From Butyrivibrio sp. XPD2002 (GTDB lineage: Bacteria > Bacillota > Clostridia > Lachnospirales > Lachnospiraceae): 64,000 nucleotides of DNA. The notes beneath the pieces were generated by a model. The model made no database searches, was not told the DNA's origin, and worked only from the letters and a program-made list of their open reading frames with translations. The position numbers and the translations under genes are program-made. Position 1 is the first letter of the stretch. Every line of letters starts with the position of its first letter. The stretch is from contig NZ_KE384116.1 in assembly GCF_000423945.1 (NCBI RefSeq), positions 130,879-194,878 of the forward strand, in the 5' to 3' direction. Below are positions 34,142 to 41,041 of this stretch, in pieces.

Positions 34142-36259
34142 TTGGCTGAAAGACAATACCCATTGGAGAGAACCAGAAACATTGGTATTATGGCTCATAT
34201 CGATGCCGGTAAGACTACACTTACAGAGCGTATTCTTTACTATACTGGTGTTAACTATAAGATTGGTGAGACCTATGAAGGTACTGCTACCATGGACTGG
34301 ATGGAACAGGAGCAGGAGAGAGGTATCACAATCACATCTGCAGCTACAACATGCCATTGGACACTTCAGGAAAACGGAAAGGTTAAGCCCGGTGCACAGG
34401 AGCATCGTATCAACATTATCGACACTCCCGGCCACGTTGACTTTACCGTTGAGGTTGAGCGTTCACTTCGTGTACTTGATGGCGCTGTAGGCGTATTCAG
34501 TGCAAAAGAAGGCGTTGAGCCTCAGTCTGAGAACGTATGGCGTCAGGCTGATGGATTTAATGTTCCTCGTATGGCATTCATCAACAAGATGGATATCATT
34601 GGAGCAAACTATTTCGGAGCTGTTGAGCAGATCAGAAATAGACTTAAGAAAAATGCTATTATGATCGAAATCCCGATCGGAGCTGAGGATCAGTTCCAGG
34701 GTATTATCGACCTTTTTGAGATGCAGGCTTACATCTACAATGATGATAAGGGCGAAGATGTAACAATCGGCGAGATTCCTGCTGATCTAAAGGACGATGC
34801 AGAGCTTTATCGTAGTGAGCTCGTAGAGAAGATCTGCGACCTCGATGAAGATCTTATGATGAAGTACCTTGAGGGCGAGGAGCCTACAATGGAGGAGCTT
34901 AAGGCTGCTCTTCGTAAGGCTACTTGCGAGTGTAAGGCTTTCCCTGTATGCTGTGGTTCTGCACACAGAAACCGTGGTATCCAGAAGCTTATCGATGCTG
35001 TTATCGAGTTCATGCCTTCACCTATTGACATCCCTGCATGTAGCGGTACAGACATGGATGGCAACGAGGTTACAGTTGAGTCAACTGATGATGGCCCGTT
35101 CGCAGCTCTTGCATTCAAGATTGTCAGCGATCCTTTCGTAGGAAAGCTTGCATTCTTCCGCGTATATCGTGGTACAGCAAATTCTGGTTCTTATGTACTT
35201 AACAGTACTAAGGATACAAAGGAGCGTCTTGGACGTATCCTTCAGATGCACGCTAACAAGCGTTCAGATCTTGATAAGGTTTACTCAGGTGATATCGCTG
35301 CAGCTGTTGGTCTTAAGAACACAACTACAGGTGATACACTCTGTGATGAGAAGAACCCCGTAATCCTTGAGTCTATGGAGTTCCCGGATCCCGTTATCGA
35401 GCTTGCTATCGAGCCTAAGACTAAGGCTGGTCAGCAGAAGCTTGATGAAGCACTTCAGAAGCTTGCTGAAGAGGATCCTACATTCAGAGCACATACAAAC
35501 TCTGAGACAGGTCAGACAATCATCGCTGGTATGGGTGAGCTTCACCTTGATATCATCGTTGACAGACTTCTTCGTGAGTACAAAGTAGAAGCTAACGTTG
35601 GTGCACCTCAGGTTGCATACAGAGAGGCTCTTCTTAACGCTTGCGATATCGAGAGTAAGTATGCTAAGCAGTCCGGTGGACGTGGTCAGTATGGTCACTG
35701 TAAGGTTCGTTTCGAGCCCATGGATGCCAACGGCGAGAATCTTTACCAGTTCGATAGCGAAGTTGTCGGCGGTTCTATTCCTAAGGAATACATCCAGCCT
35801 ATCAGCGAAGGTATCGAGGAGGCTATGAAGGCCGGATCTCTTGGTGGATTCCCTGTTGTAGGTGTACATGCTACAGTTTATGACGGATCTTATCATGAAG
35901 TCGACTCTTCAGAAATGGCATTCCACATTGCTGGTTCAATGGCATTTAAGGATGCTATGGCTAAGGGAGGAATGGTTCTCCTTGAGCCCATCATGAAGGT
36001 TGAGGTTACTATGCCTGAGGAGTACATGGGTGATGTTATCGGTGACGTTAACTCACGTCGTGGACAGGTTGAAGGTATGGATGACCTTGGCGGCGGTAAG
36101 ATCGTAAGAGCACATGTTCCGCTTGCTGAGATGTTCGGATATGCTACAGACCTTCGTTCAAGAACACAGGGTCGTGGTAACTACTCAATGTTCTTTGAGA
36201 AGTATGCTCCTGTTCCGAAGAACATTCAGGAAAAAGTACTTTCTAACAAAAATGCATAA
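34142..36259 (+). CDS. fusA: Translation elongation factor G
   Basis: The GTPase that drives ribosomal translocation, 705 residues. The G domain shows MAHIDAGKTTLTERIL (G1), ERGITITSAATT (G2), DTPGHVDFT (G3) and INKMD (G4). The domain IV-V region ends RSRTQGRGNYSMFFEKY. A short insertion (about ten residues) before G3 resembles the E. coli form more than that of Bacillus. The start is TTG at 34142 with AGGAGG at 34129-34134. A terminator and a separate tuf promoter follow. Confidence 0.98.
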   Translation: MAERQYPLERTRNIGIMAHIDAGKTTLTERILYYTGVNYKIGETYEGTATMDWMEQEQERGITITSAATTCHWTLQENGKVKPGAQEHRINIIDTPGHVDFTVEVERSLRVLDGAVGVFSAKEGVEPQSENVWRQADGFNVPRMAFINKMDIIGANYFGAVEQIRNRLKKNAIMIEIPIGAEDQFQGIIDLFEMQAYIYNDDKGEDVTIGEIPADLKDDAELYRSELVEKICDLDEDLMMKYLEGEEPTMEELKAALRKATCECKAFPVCCGSAHRNRGIQKLIDAVIEFMPSPIDIPACSGTDMDGNEVTVESTDDGPFAALAFKIVSDPFVGKLAFFRVYRGTANSGSYVLNSTKDTKERLGRILQMHANKRSDLDKVYSGDIAAAVGLKNTTTGDTLCDEKNPVILESMEFPDPVIELAIEPKTKAGQQKLDEALQKLAEEDPTFRAHTNSETGQTIIAGMGELHLDIIVDRLLREYKVEANVGAPQVAYREALLNACDIESKYAKQSGGRGQYGHCKVRFEPMDANGENLYQFDSEVVGGSIPKEYIQPISEGIEEAMKAGSLGGFPVVGVHATVYDGSYHEVDSSEMAFHIAGSMAFKDAMAKGGMVLLEPIMKVEVTMPEEYMGDVIGDVNSRRGQVEGMDDLGGGKIVRAHVPLAEMFGYATDLRSRTQGRGNYSMFFEKYAPVPKNIQEKVLSNKNA

Positions 36260-36266
36260 ATAAATT

Positions 36267-36312
36267 AAGGGCTGGCATCGATTTCTAACGAAATCATGCC
36301 ATAAAGCCCTTG
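36267..36312 (+). terminator. Terminator between fusA and tuf
   Basis: Arms AAGGGCT and AGCCCTT flank inner pairs GGCAT/ATGCC and GATTT/AAATC, followed by TGTTTAT. The T tract is short, so some readthrough into tuf is likely. Confidence 0.75.
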
Positions 36313-36329
36313 TTTATACTATTTAAGGC

Positions 36330-36358
36330 TTGATTTCAAGCCAAAATTCTAATATAAT
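36330..36358 (+). promoter_or_regulatory. tuf promoter
   Basis: TTGATT (36330-36335), 17-base spacer, consensus TATAAT (36353-36358). Confidence 0.85.
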
Positions 36359-36424
36359 CGGTATAGTCGGTTATTATGAAAAAAAATGTTGATGTAACAT
36401 TTTATTTAAGGAGGATATTTAAAA

Positions 36425-37615
36425 ATGGCAAAAGCTAAGTTTGACAGAAGTAAGCCGCACGTAAACATTGGTACAATCGGACACGTTGACCATGGTAAGA
36501 CAACTCTTACAGCAGCTATCACAACTGTTCTTGCAGACAGAGGATTCAGCCCTGCTGTTGCTTTCGATCAGATCGATAAGGCACCCGAAGAGAAAGAGCG
36601 TGGTATCACAATCAACTCTGCTCACATCGAGTATGAGACAGCTAACAGACACTACGCACACGTTGACTGCCCTGGCCACGCTGACTATGTAAAGAACATG
36701 ATCACTGGTGCAGCTCAGATGGATGGTTCTATCCTCGTTGTTGCTGCTACTGATGGTGTTATGGCTCAGACAAAGGAGCACGTTCTTCTTGCTCGTCAGG
36801 TAGGCGTTCCTTACATCATCGTATTCATGAACAAGTGTGACATGGTTGACGATCCTGAGCTTCTTGACCTCGTTGAGATGGAGATCAGAGACCTTCTTAC
36901 AGAGTATGAGTTCCCTGGCGATGATACACCTATCATCCGTGGTTCTGCTCTTAAGGCTCTTGAGGATCCTAAGTCTGAGTGGGGTGACAAGATTATGGAG
37001 CTTATGGATACAGTTGATTCTTACATCCCTGAACCTACTCGTGAGACAGATAAGCCTTTCCTTATGCCTGTTGAGGACGTATTCACAATCACAGGTCGTG
37101 GAACAGTTGCTACAGGTCGTGTAGAGAGAGGTCACCTCAACCTTAACGACGAAATCGAGATCGTTGGTATCAAGGAAGAGACATCTAAGTCAGTATGTAC
37201 TGGTATCGAGATGTTCCGTAAGACAATGGATTACTGTGAAGCTGGTGATAACGTAGGTCTTCTTCTTCGTGGTGTAGACCGTGACGGTATCCAGAGAGGT
37301 CAGTGTATCACAAAGCCCGGTTCTGTAACTTGCCACAAGAAGTTCACAGCCGAGGTTTACGTTCTTACAAAGGACGAGGGTGGACGTCATACACCTTTCT
37401 TCAACAACTACAGACCTCAGTTCTACTTCAGAACAACTGACGTTACAGGTGTTTGCAACCTTCCCGAGGGAACAGAGATGTGCATGCCTGGTGACCACGT
37501 AACAATGTCTATCGAGCTTATCCACCCCATCGCTATGGAGCAGGGTCTTAAGTTCGCTATCCGTGAGGGTGGACGTACAGTTGGATCAGGTAAGGTTGCT
37601 ACAATCGTAGAATAA
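36425..37615 (+). CDS. tuf: Translation elongation factor Tu
   Basis: Delivers aminoacyl-tRNA to the ribosome. The 396-residue protein shows GHVDHGKTTL (G1), the effector stretch EERERGITIN-like (here EEKERGITIN), DCPGHADYV (G3) and NKCD (G4). The C-terminal domain includes the antibiotic-contact region GGRHTPFFNNYRPQFYFRTTDVTG. AAGGAGG precedes the ATG. It has its own consensus promoter and a strong terminator, consistent with high expression. In many relatives tuf is directly followed by rpsJ; here that gene is 14 kb away. Confidence 0.99.
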   Translation: MAKAKFDRSKPHVNIGTIGHVDHGKTTLTAAITTVLADRGFSPAVAFDQIDKAPEEKERGITINSAHIEYETANRHYAHVDCPGHADYVKNMITGAAQMDGSILVVAATDGVMAQTKEHVLLARQVGVPYIIVFMNKCDMVDDPELLDLVEMEIRDLLTEYEFPGDDTPIIRGSALKALEDPKSEWGDKIMELMDTVDSYIPEPTRETDKPFLMPVEDVFTITGRGTVATGRVERGHLNLNDEIEIVGIKEETSKSVCTGIEMFRKTMDYCEAGDNVGLLLRGVDRDGIQRGQCITKPGSVTCHKKFTAEVYVLTKDEGGRHTPFFNNYRPQFYFRTTDVTGVCNLPEGTEMCMPGDHVTMSIELIHPIAMEQGLKFAIREGGRTVGSGKVATIVE

Positions 37616-37657
37616 TTCTTACCCTAGCCTAGAGCTAAGCGCATATAATGCGATAAG

Positions 37658-37696
37658 AACAGCCACTGCAAGGTTTTCTTGCAGGTGGCTGTTTTT
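37658..37696 (+). terminator. Strong terminator after tuf
   Basis: AACAGCCAC/GTGGCTGTT and the inner TGCAAG/CTTGCA form one stem with a single bulge, followed by six T. Confidence 0.92.
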
Positions 37697-37744
37697 TATT
37701 GCGTTTTTAACTGCGTTTATTTTTTTATAATATTGAGAAAATAT

Positions 37745-37771
37745 TGTAACGAATCTACGAAAAAGCGGACT
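37745..37771 (+). promoter_or_regulatory. Possible ECF-type promoter of the sigma factor operon
   Basis: TGTAAC (37745-37750) and CGGACT (37766-37771) are 15 bases apart. ECF promoters usually have an AAC-containing -35 and a CG-starting -10, so this could be autoregulatory. No good housekeeping promoter is seen nearby. Confidence 0.45.
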
Positions 37772-37818
37772 AATATTATAAAATCAAATAAATGAGCCGG
37801 AAAGGAGGTATCCGTGGA

Positions 37819-38310
37819 TTGAATATAAAAAGAATATGCGAAGAGTACTATCCACTTGTAATGGGATATCTTCTGACACTCACTAATGGAAACAGGGATC
37901 TGGCTGAAGACCTAACGCAGGAGACATTCTTGAGGGCTATCAAAAACATAAATACATTTAAAGGTGAATCCAAAGTTACAACCTGGCTTTGTCAGATTGC
38001 GAAATATACATTTTGGCAGCATCTTGATAAGAACAACAAGTTCAAGAATATACCTCTGGATGAGGTGGTAGAGGGTGCTTCAATTGAGTTAGTTGATGAA
38101 TTATATATAAGAAAAGAAGAGAATGAGGCTCTATACAAGAGCATAGACAGCTTAGATAAGACAACGAAAGAAGTTGTGCTATATAGGATAAAGGGTGAAC
38201 TATCCTTTAGAGAAATAGGAGAGTTATTCGGCAAAACCGAGAACTGGGCCAGGGTAACTTTTTATAGAGGTAAGGTGAAAATCGGAAAGGAGATGAATGG
38301 TTATGAGTAA
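37819..38310 (+). CDS. ECF-family RNA polymerase sigma factor
   Basis: A 163-residue sigma factor with only regions 2 and 4. Region 2 contains DLAEDLTQETFLRAIKNI and the DNA-melting stretch KVTTWLCQIAKYTFW. Region 4 holds the helix-turn-helix LSFREIGELFGKTENWARVTFYRGK. The start is TTG at 37819, ten bases after AAAGGAGG; the in-frame ATG at 37792 lies before that site. The stop overlaps the start of the zinc-finger anti-sigma gene, as is typical of such pairs. It probably responds to an envelope stress or other outside signal and directs transcription of its own operon. Confidence 0.93.
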   Translation: MNIKRICEEYYPLVMGYLLTLTNGNRDLAEDLTQETFLRAIKNINTFKGESKVTTWLCQIAKYTFWQHLDKNNKFKNIPLDEVVEGASIELVDELYIRKEENEALYKSIDSLDKTTKEVVLYRIKGELSFREIGELFGKTENWARVTFYRGKVKIGKEMNGYE

Positions 38311-38596
38311 GTTTGAATGTGAATTAGTAGCAGATCTCCTTCCGAGGTATATAGATAAAAAATGCACTCAGGAAACGACAGAATTTATCGAAGACCATAT
38401 TAAGAGCTGTGAGGATTGCAGAGAATTATTTGAGGTGATGAATACAGAGATAATTGGTGCGACTGAAGACAAACCAGCTAAGCGGAGAAGACTGAGCGGT
38501 GGGATTAAGGTGCTGCTTGTAGTTTTGGGATATCTTGGAATAGTAATCGTTGCGCTGATGATTTTTTCATATAGTTTGATGAACGGGGTATTGTGA
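38303..38596 (+). CDS. Zinc-finger anti-sigma factor, membrane-anchored
   Basis: A 97-residue protein with an N-terminal zf-HC2 domain: HIKSCEDC gives the HxxxCxxC zinc site typical of anti-sigma factors that hold their ECF partner inactive. A basic stretch (KPAKRRRLSGG) is followed by one membrane segment (about 70-90) and almost no outer domain. The ATG at 38303 is better spaced than the in-frame one at 38297; both overlap the sigma gene. With so little outside the membrane, sensing must be by another protein, perhaps the next two gene products. Confidence 0.85.
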   Translation: MSKFECELVADLLPRYIDKKCTQETTEFIEDHIKSCEDCRELFEVMNTEIIGATEDKPAKRRRLSGGIKVLLVVLGYLGIVIVALMIFSYSLMNGVL

Positions 38597-38916
38597 TGGA
38601 TGAGAAGATAACCCAGTGCGGAATTATAGAGGATCTGATACCTTCATACGTGGATGAGGTATTAAGTGATAGTGTGAATGATGCAGTAGAAAGCCATTTG
38701 AATGAATGCCCTAAGTGCCAGGAGGCGCTCCGGCAATATAAACTTAAGCTTCAAAATTCTCAGATGGAATCAGCAAAAACAGAGGCCGCTTTTGTAAAGA
38801 AGATGAAAAGTGCAAAGCATTATCTGATTGGAATGGCGATCGGGGCAGCGATTCCGATCGTGGCGTTCATAGGTTTTATAGTATATATTGTGATACTTAC
38901 AGTGATAAACGGATAA
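38596..38916 (+). CDS. Second zf-HC2 anti-sigma-like membrane protein
   Basis: A 106-residue protein with the same layout as its neighbour: an N-terminal helical domain with HLNECPKC (HxxxCxxC), a charged linker and one membrane segment (about 76-103). The ATG overlaps the preceding stop (TGATG). Two consecutive zf-HC2 proteins behind one ECF sigma suggest either a duplicated anti-sigma or a heteromeric regulator. The sequences are clearly diverged outside the zinc site. Confidence 0.8.
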   Translation: MDEKITQCGIIEDLIPSYVDEVLSDSVNDAVESHLNECPKCQEALRQYKLKLQNSQMESAKTEAAFVKKMKSAKHYLIGMAIGAAIPIVAFIGFIVYIVILTVING

Positions 38917-38928
38917 GGGAGACAAGGC

Positions 38929-39630
38929 ATGAAAAAAGGTTCAAAGATAGCAGTTGGGATTATAGCGGGCATAGTAATAGGCCTTATTACAGTTGTAGCG
39001 TTTATATTTGTTTTCATAATGCTGTTCTTTTTTGGTGGTCCGCCCAAGGTAACAAAGGGGGTGGATAAGTACGAGGAGACGATAAAAAAATATACTACTC
39101 TTCCAAATGGCAGAGTACGCACCGGTTTCTTCGTATTTCCGGAGACGATTCCTGCAAGTGCATTTGAACAGGAGGAGCAGCCGGAGTTCTATTTTTCATA
39201 TCAGGATACTTGGGATGATCCTACCTGTGAAGTATACTTAAAGTGTGTATACTCTGATGCAGATTATGAGGCAGAGATAAATAGAATTAAAAACGAGCAT
39301 AAGGCTTTTGGCGGGAATAACAAGGATGTGCTTTATGAGAATTCTGAGAGATTTAATCATCCTGTATATCTGGCTATAGATCATCACGATTTTTCCTATG
39401 AATATGCCATGGATTTGGGCGATAATAGTATTGCCTATATTTATACCGCTTATAAAAGCGATTTGAAGAGTATTAAGAAGATTCCGAAGGAATATCTCCC
39501 TACGGATTTTGAGGAGAGTCTGGACTTTGAGAACGGCTCCTATTGGGCCGAAGGTAACTATGATATATACGAATTACCTAATTCAACGCCTGAGCTTCAT
39601 AATGGTGGGAGAGACTTTGGCAGGAATTAA
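38929..39630 (+). CDS. Membrane-anchored protein of unknown function in the ECF operon
   Basis: A 233-residue protein with one N-terminal membrane segment (about 8-36, rich in Ile, Val and Phe) and an outer domain of about 195 residues. The outer domain is rich in Tyr, Asp and Glu (TGFFVFPETIPASAFEQEEQ; YFSYQDTWDDPTCEVYLKCVYSD) and looks beta-rich. No family is recognised. It follows the second zf-HC2 gene after 12 bases, with GGGAGA upstream, so it is part of the operon. It could be the outer sensor or a target of the sigma factor. Confidence 0.75.
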   Translation: MKKGSKIAVGIIAGIVIGLITVVAFIFVFIMLFFFGGPPKVTKGVDKYEETIKKYTTLPNGRVRTGFFVFPETIPASAFEQEEQPEFYFSYQDTWDDPTCEVYLKCVYSDADYEAEINRIKNEHKAFGGNNKDVLYENSERFNHPVYLAIDHHDFSYEYAMDLGDNSIAYIYTAYKSDLKSIKKIPKEYLPTDFEESLDFENGSYWAEGNYDIYELPNSTPELHNGGRDFGRN

Positions 39631-39672
39631 ACGGTAATATTTTTCTATAGATGATAGGGGGAATGTTAGGAA

Positions 39673-40575
39673 TTGAAGGCTTTTTTACAGGGAAAAGAAG
39701 TAATTCAATATCTAGCGGAAATATACTATCAGCTTTATGTTGCACCGGGCATGGAAGGTGCTGAGGAGATGTATAAAGCGATAGTAAAGCGCGGTGAGAG
39801 TGCGTATGCAAAGGAGCTGACTCACTTTACTTTATCTGATCAGGACAAGATAGAAGTTGCCAATACCCCGGCAGGAGAGGTGAAGGTCGTGACGCTTCAT
39901 GAGAGGCACGATTTTGAGATCTTTTTACAGATCATGGCTAACAGATGCGCGGTGCAGGAGATTCCTGCGACTCAGGGAGCGTCTATCATCGATGGCATTA
40001 TAAACTGGCGAAGAATAGAGGCTCATAGGGATGAGTTCATAAAAAAGGAGCTTGAAAAGGGCGTAGATGAACCCGACTGGAGCGCAGAATTTAGCAGGTT
40101 TACGGCGGATAAGAGTAATTATCTCGATGCTATAATCGTGCTGTCTGTGGGCCCTTATAGTGGTATCATCGCAGCAAAAGTGGATATGTCTGATGATGAG
40201 TGGCTTGGTTATTCGGACACTATCCGTAAGTACCATGAGTGCACTCACTTTATTTGTCGTAGATTGTATCGTGAAAAGATTGATCCTATCTGGGATGAGA
40301 TTGTGGCGGATGCTGTTGGAATCTTTGCTGCCTTTGGAAGATATGATGCGAAGATGGCGGAGCTGTTTTTAGGGATAGATGAGAATGACTACCGCGGCGG
40401 CAGGCTTGAAAACTATGTGGACGTTGATAAATCGGACACCGCTCTCTGGGAAAATGAGATGGAGAAGGTATCAAAGCAGGTGCACGGCACCATTATGCAA
40501 TTTTCAGAGATGATAGAGAAGAGTAAGCTGTCTGATCCATTCGAGATAGCGATTATGCTAGAGGAAAGCAAATAA
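39673..40575 (+). CDS. Uncharacterised protein with HEXXH metal-binding motif
   Basis: A 300-residue protein of unrecognised family, starting with TTG at 39673 after AGGGGG. Residues 188-192 read HECTH, a HEXXH zinc-peptidase motif, in the setting RKYHECTHFICRRLYREKIDPIWDEIVADAVGIFAAFG. The Glu/Asp cluster at 208-213 lies about 16-21 residues later, where gluzincin-type enzymes place the third ligand. No signal peptide or membrane segment is seen, so it would act in the cytoplasm. The N-terminal half (about 1-110) is helical and acidic. It lies 42 bases after the ECF operon and before a BlaI promoter, so it may be the last gene of that operon. Peptidase activity is inference only. Confidence 0.7.
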   Translation: MKAFLQGKEVIQYLAEIYYQLYVAPGMEGAEEMYKAIVKRGESAYAKELTHFTLSDQDKIEVANTPAGEVKVVTLHERHDFEIFLQIMANRCAVQEIPATQGASIIDGIINWRRIEAHRDEFIKKELEKGVDEPDWSAEFSRFTADKSNYLDAIIVLSVGPYSGIIAAKVDMSDDEWLGYSDTIRKYHECTHFICRRLYREKIDPIWDEIVADAVGIFAAFGRYDAKMAELFLGIDENDYRGGRLENYVDVDKSDTALWENEMEKVSKQVHGTIMQFSEMIEKSKLSDPFEIAIMLEESK

Positions 40576-40582
40576 AAAGTCA

Positions 40583-40639
40583 TTGACACGCTGGTCTATT
40601 GTGTGTAGACTATAATTACAAAGTCGATAGTGAATAGAC
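40583..40639 (+). promoter_or_regulatory. blaI promoter with two dyad operators
   Basis: TTGACA (40583-40588) and TAGACT (40606-40611) are 17 bases apart. Two 17-bp dyads overlap or follow the promoter: GTCTATTGTGTGTAGAC at 40594-40610 and GTCGATAGTGAATAGAC at 40623-40639, 29 bp centre to centre. Their arms share GTCTAT/ATAGAC. This is the expected layout for repression by the BlaI/MecI-type protein encoded just downstream. Confidence 0.75.
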
Positions 40640-40655
40640 CAAAAAGGAGGCTGTC

Positions 40656-41012
40656 ATGGCGGTAGAATTAGGGGAAGTCCAGATGCAGTTTGCCAAGCTT
40701 ATATGGGAGAAGGAGCCGGTTGGTTCCGGAGAGCTTGTGAAAATGTGCGCGGATGAATTCGGGTGGAAGAAATCAACCACCTATACGGTTCTTAAGAAGC
40801 TCTGTGAGAAGGGCTTGTTTCAAAATGTGGATGGCGTGGTCACGTCCATGATTTCCGAGGGAGAATTTTATACCAGGAAAAGTGAGGAGTTTGTGGAGGA
40901 GACCTTTGGAGGCTCTCTTCCCGCTTTTCTTGCAGCGTTTACATCAAGGCAGAAGCTCTCTAAAAAGGAGCTCGCTGAGATTAAGAAGATAATCGATAAC
41001 GCGAAGGAATGA
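40656..41012 (+). CDS. BlaI/MecI-family transcriptional repressor
   Basis: A 118-residue protein with an N-terminal winged helix (VQMQFAKLIWEKEPVGSGELVK, then WKKSTTYTVLKKLCEKGLFQ) and a C-terminal dimerisation helix pair, the normal BlaI length. Such repressors bind dyads as dimers and are cleaved or released when the partner BlaR1 protease senses its signal. AGGAGG precedes the ATG, and two dyads in the promoter are probable operators. The partner gene follows after 29 bases. No beta-lactamase gene is next to it, so the regulated function may not be antibiotic resistance. Confidence 0.93.
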   Translation: MAVELGEVQMQFAKLIWEKEPVGSGELVKMCADEFGWKKSTTYTVLKKLCEKGLFQNVDGVVTSMISEGEFYTRKSEEFVEETFGGSLPAFLAAFTSRQKLSKKELAEIKKIIDNAKE

Positions 41013-41041
41013 GACAGGCATAGTAAGGCGGAGGAAAATGT

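Noticed and set aside
36419..37135. 238-codon minus-strand open frame opposite tuf
   Set aside because: Codon-biased tuf leaves the reverse strand open. The predicted protein is Cys/Ser/Leu-rich with no domain or start signal.
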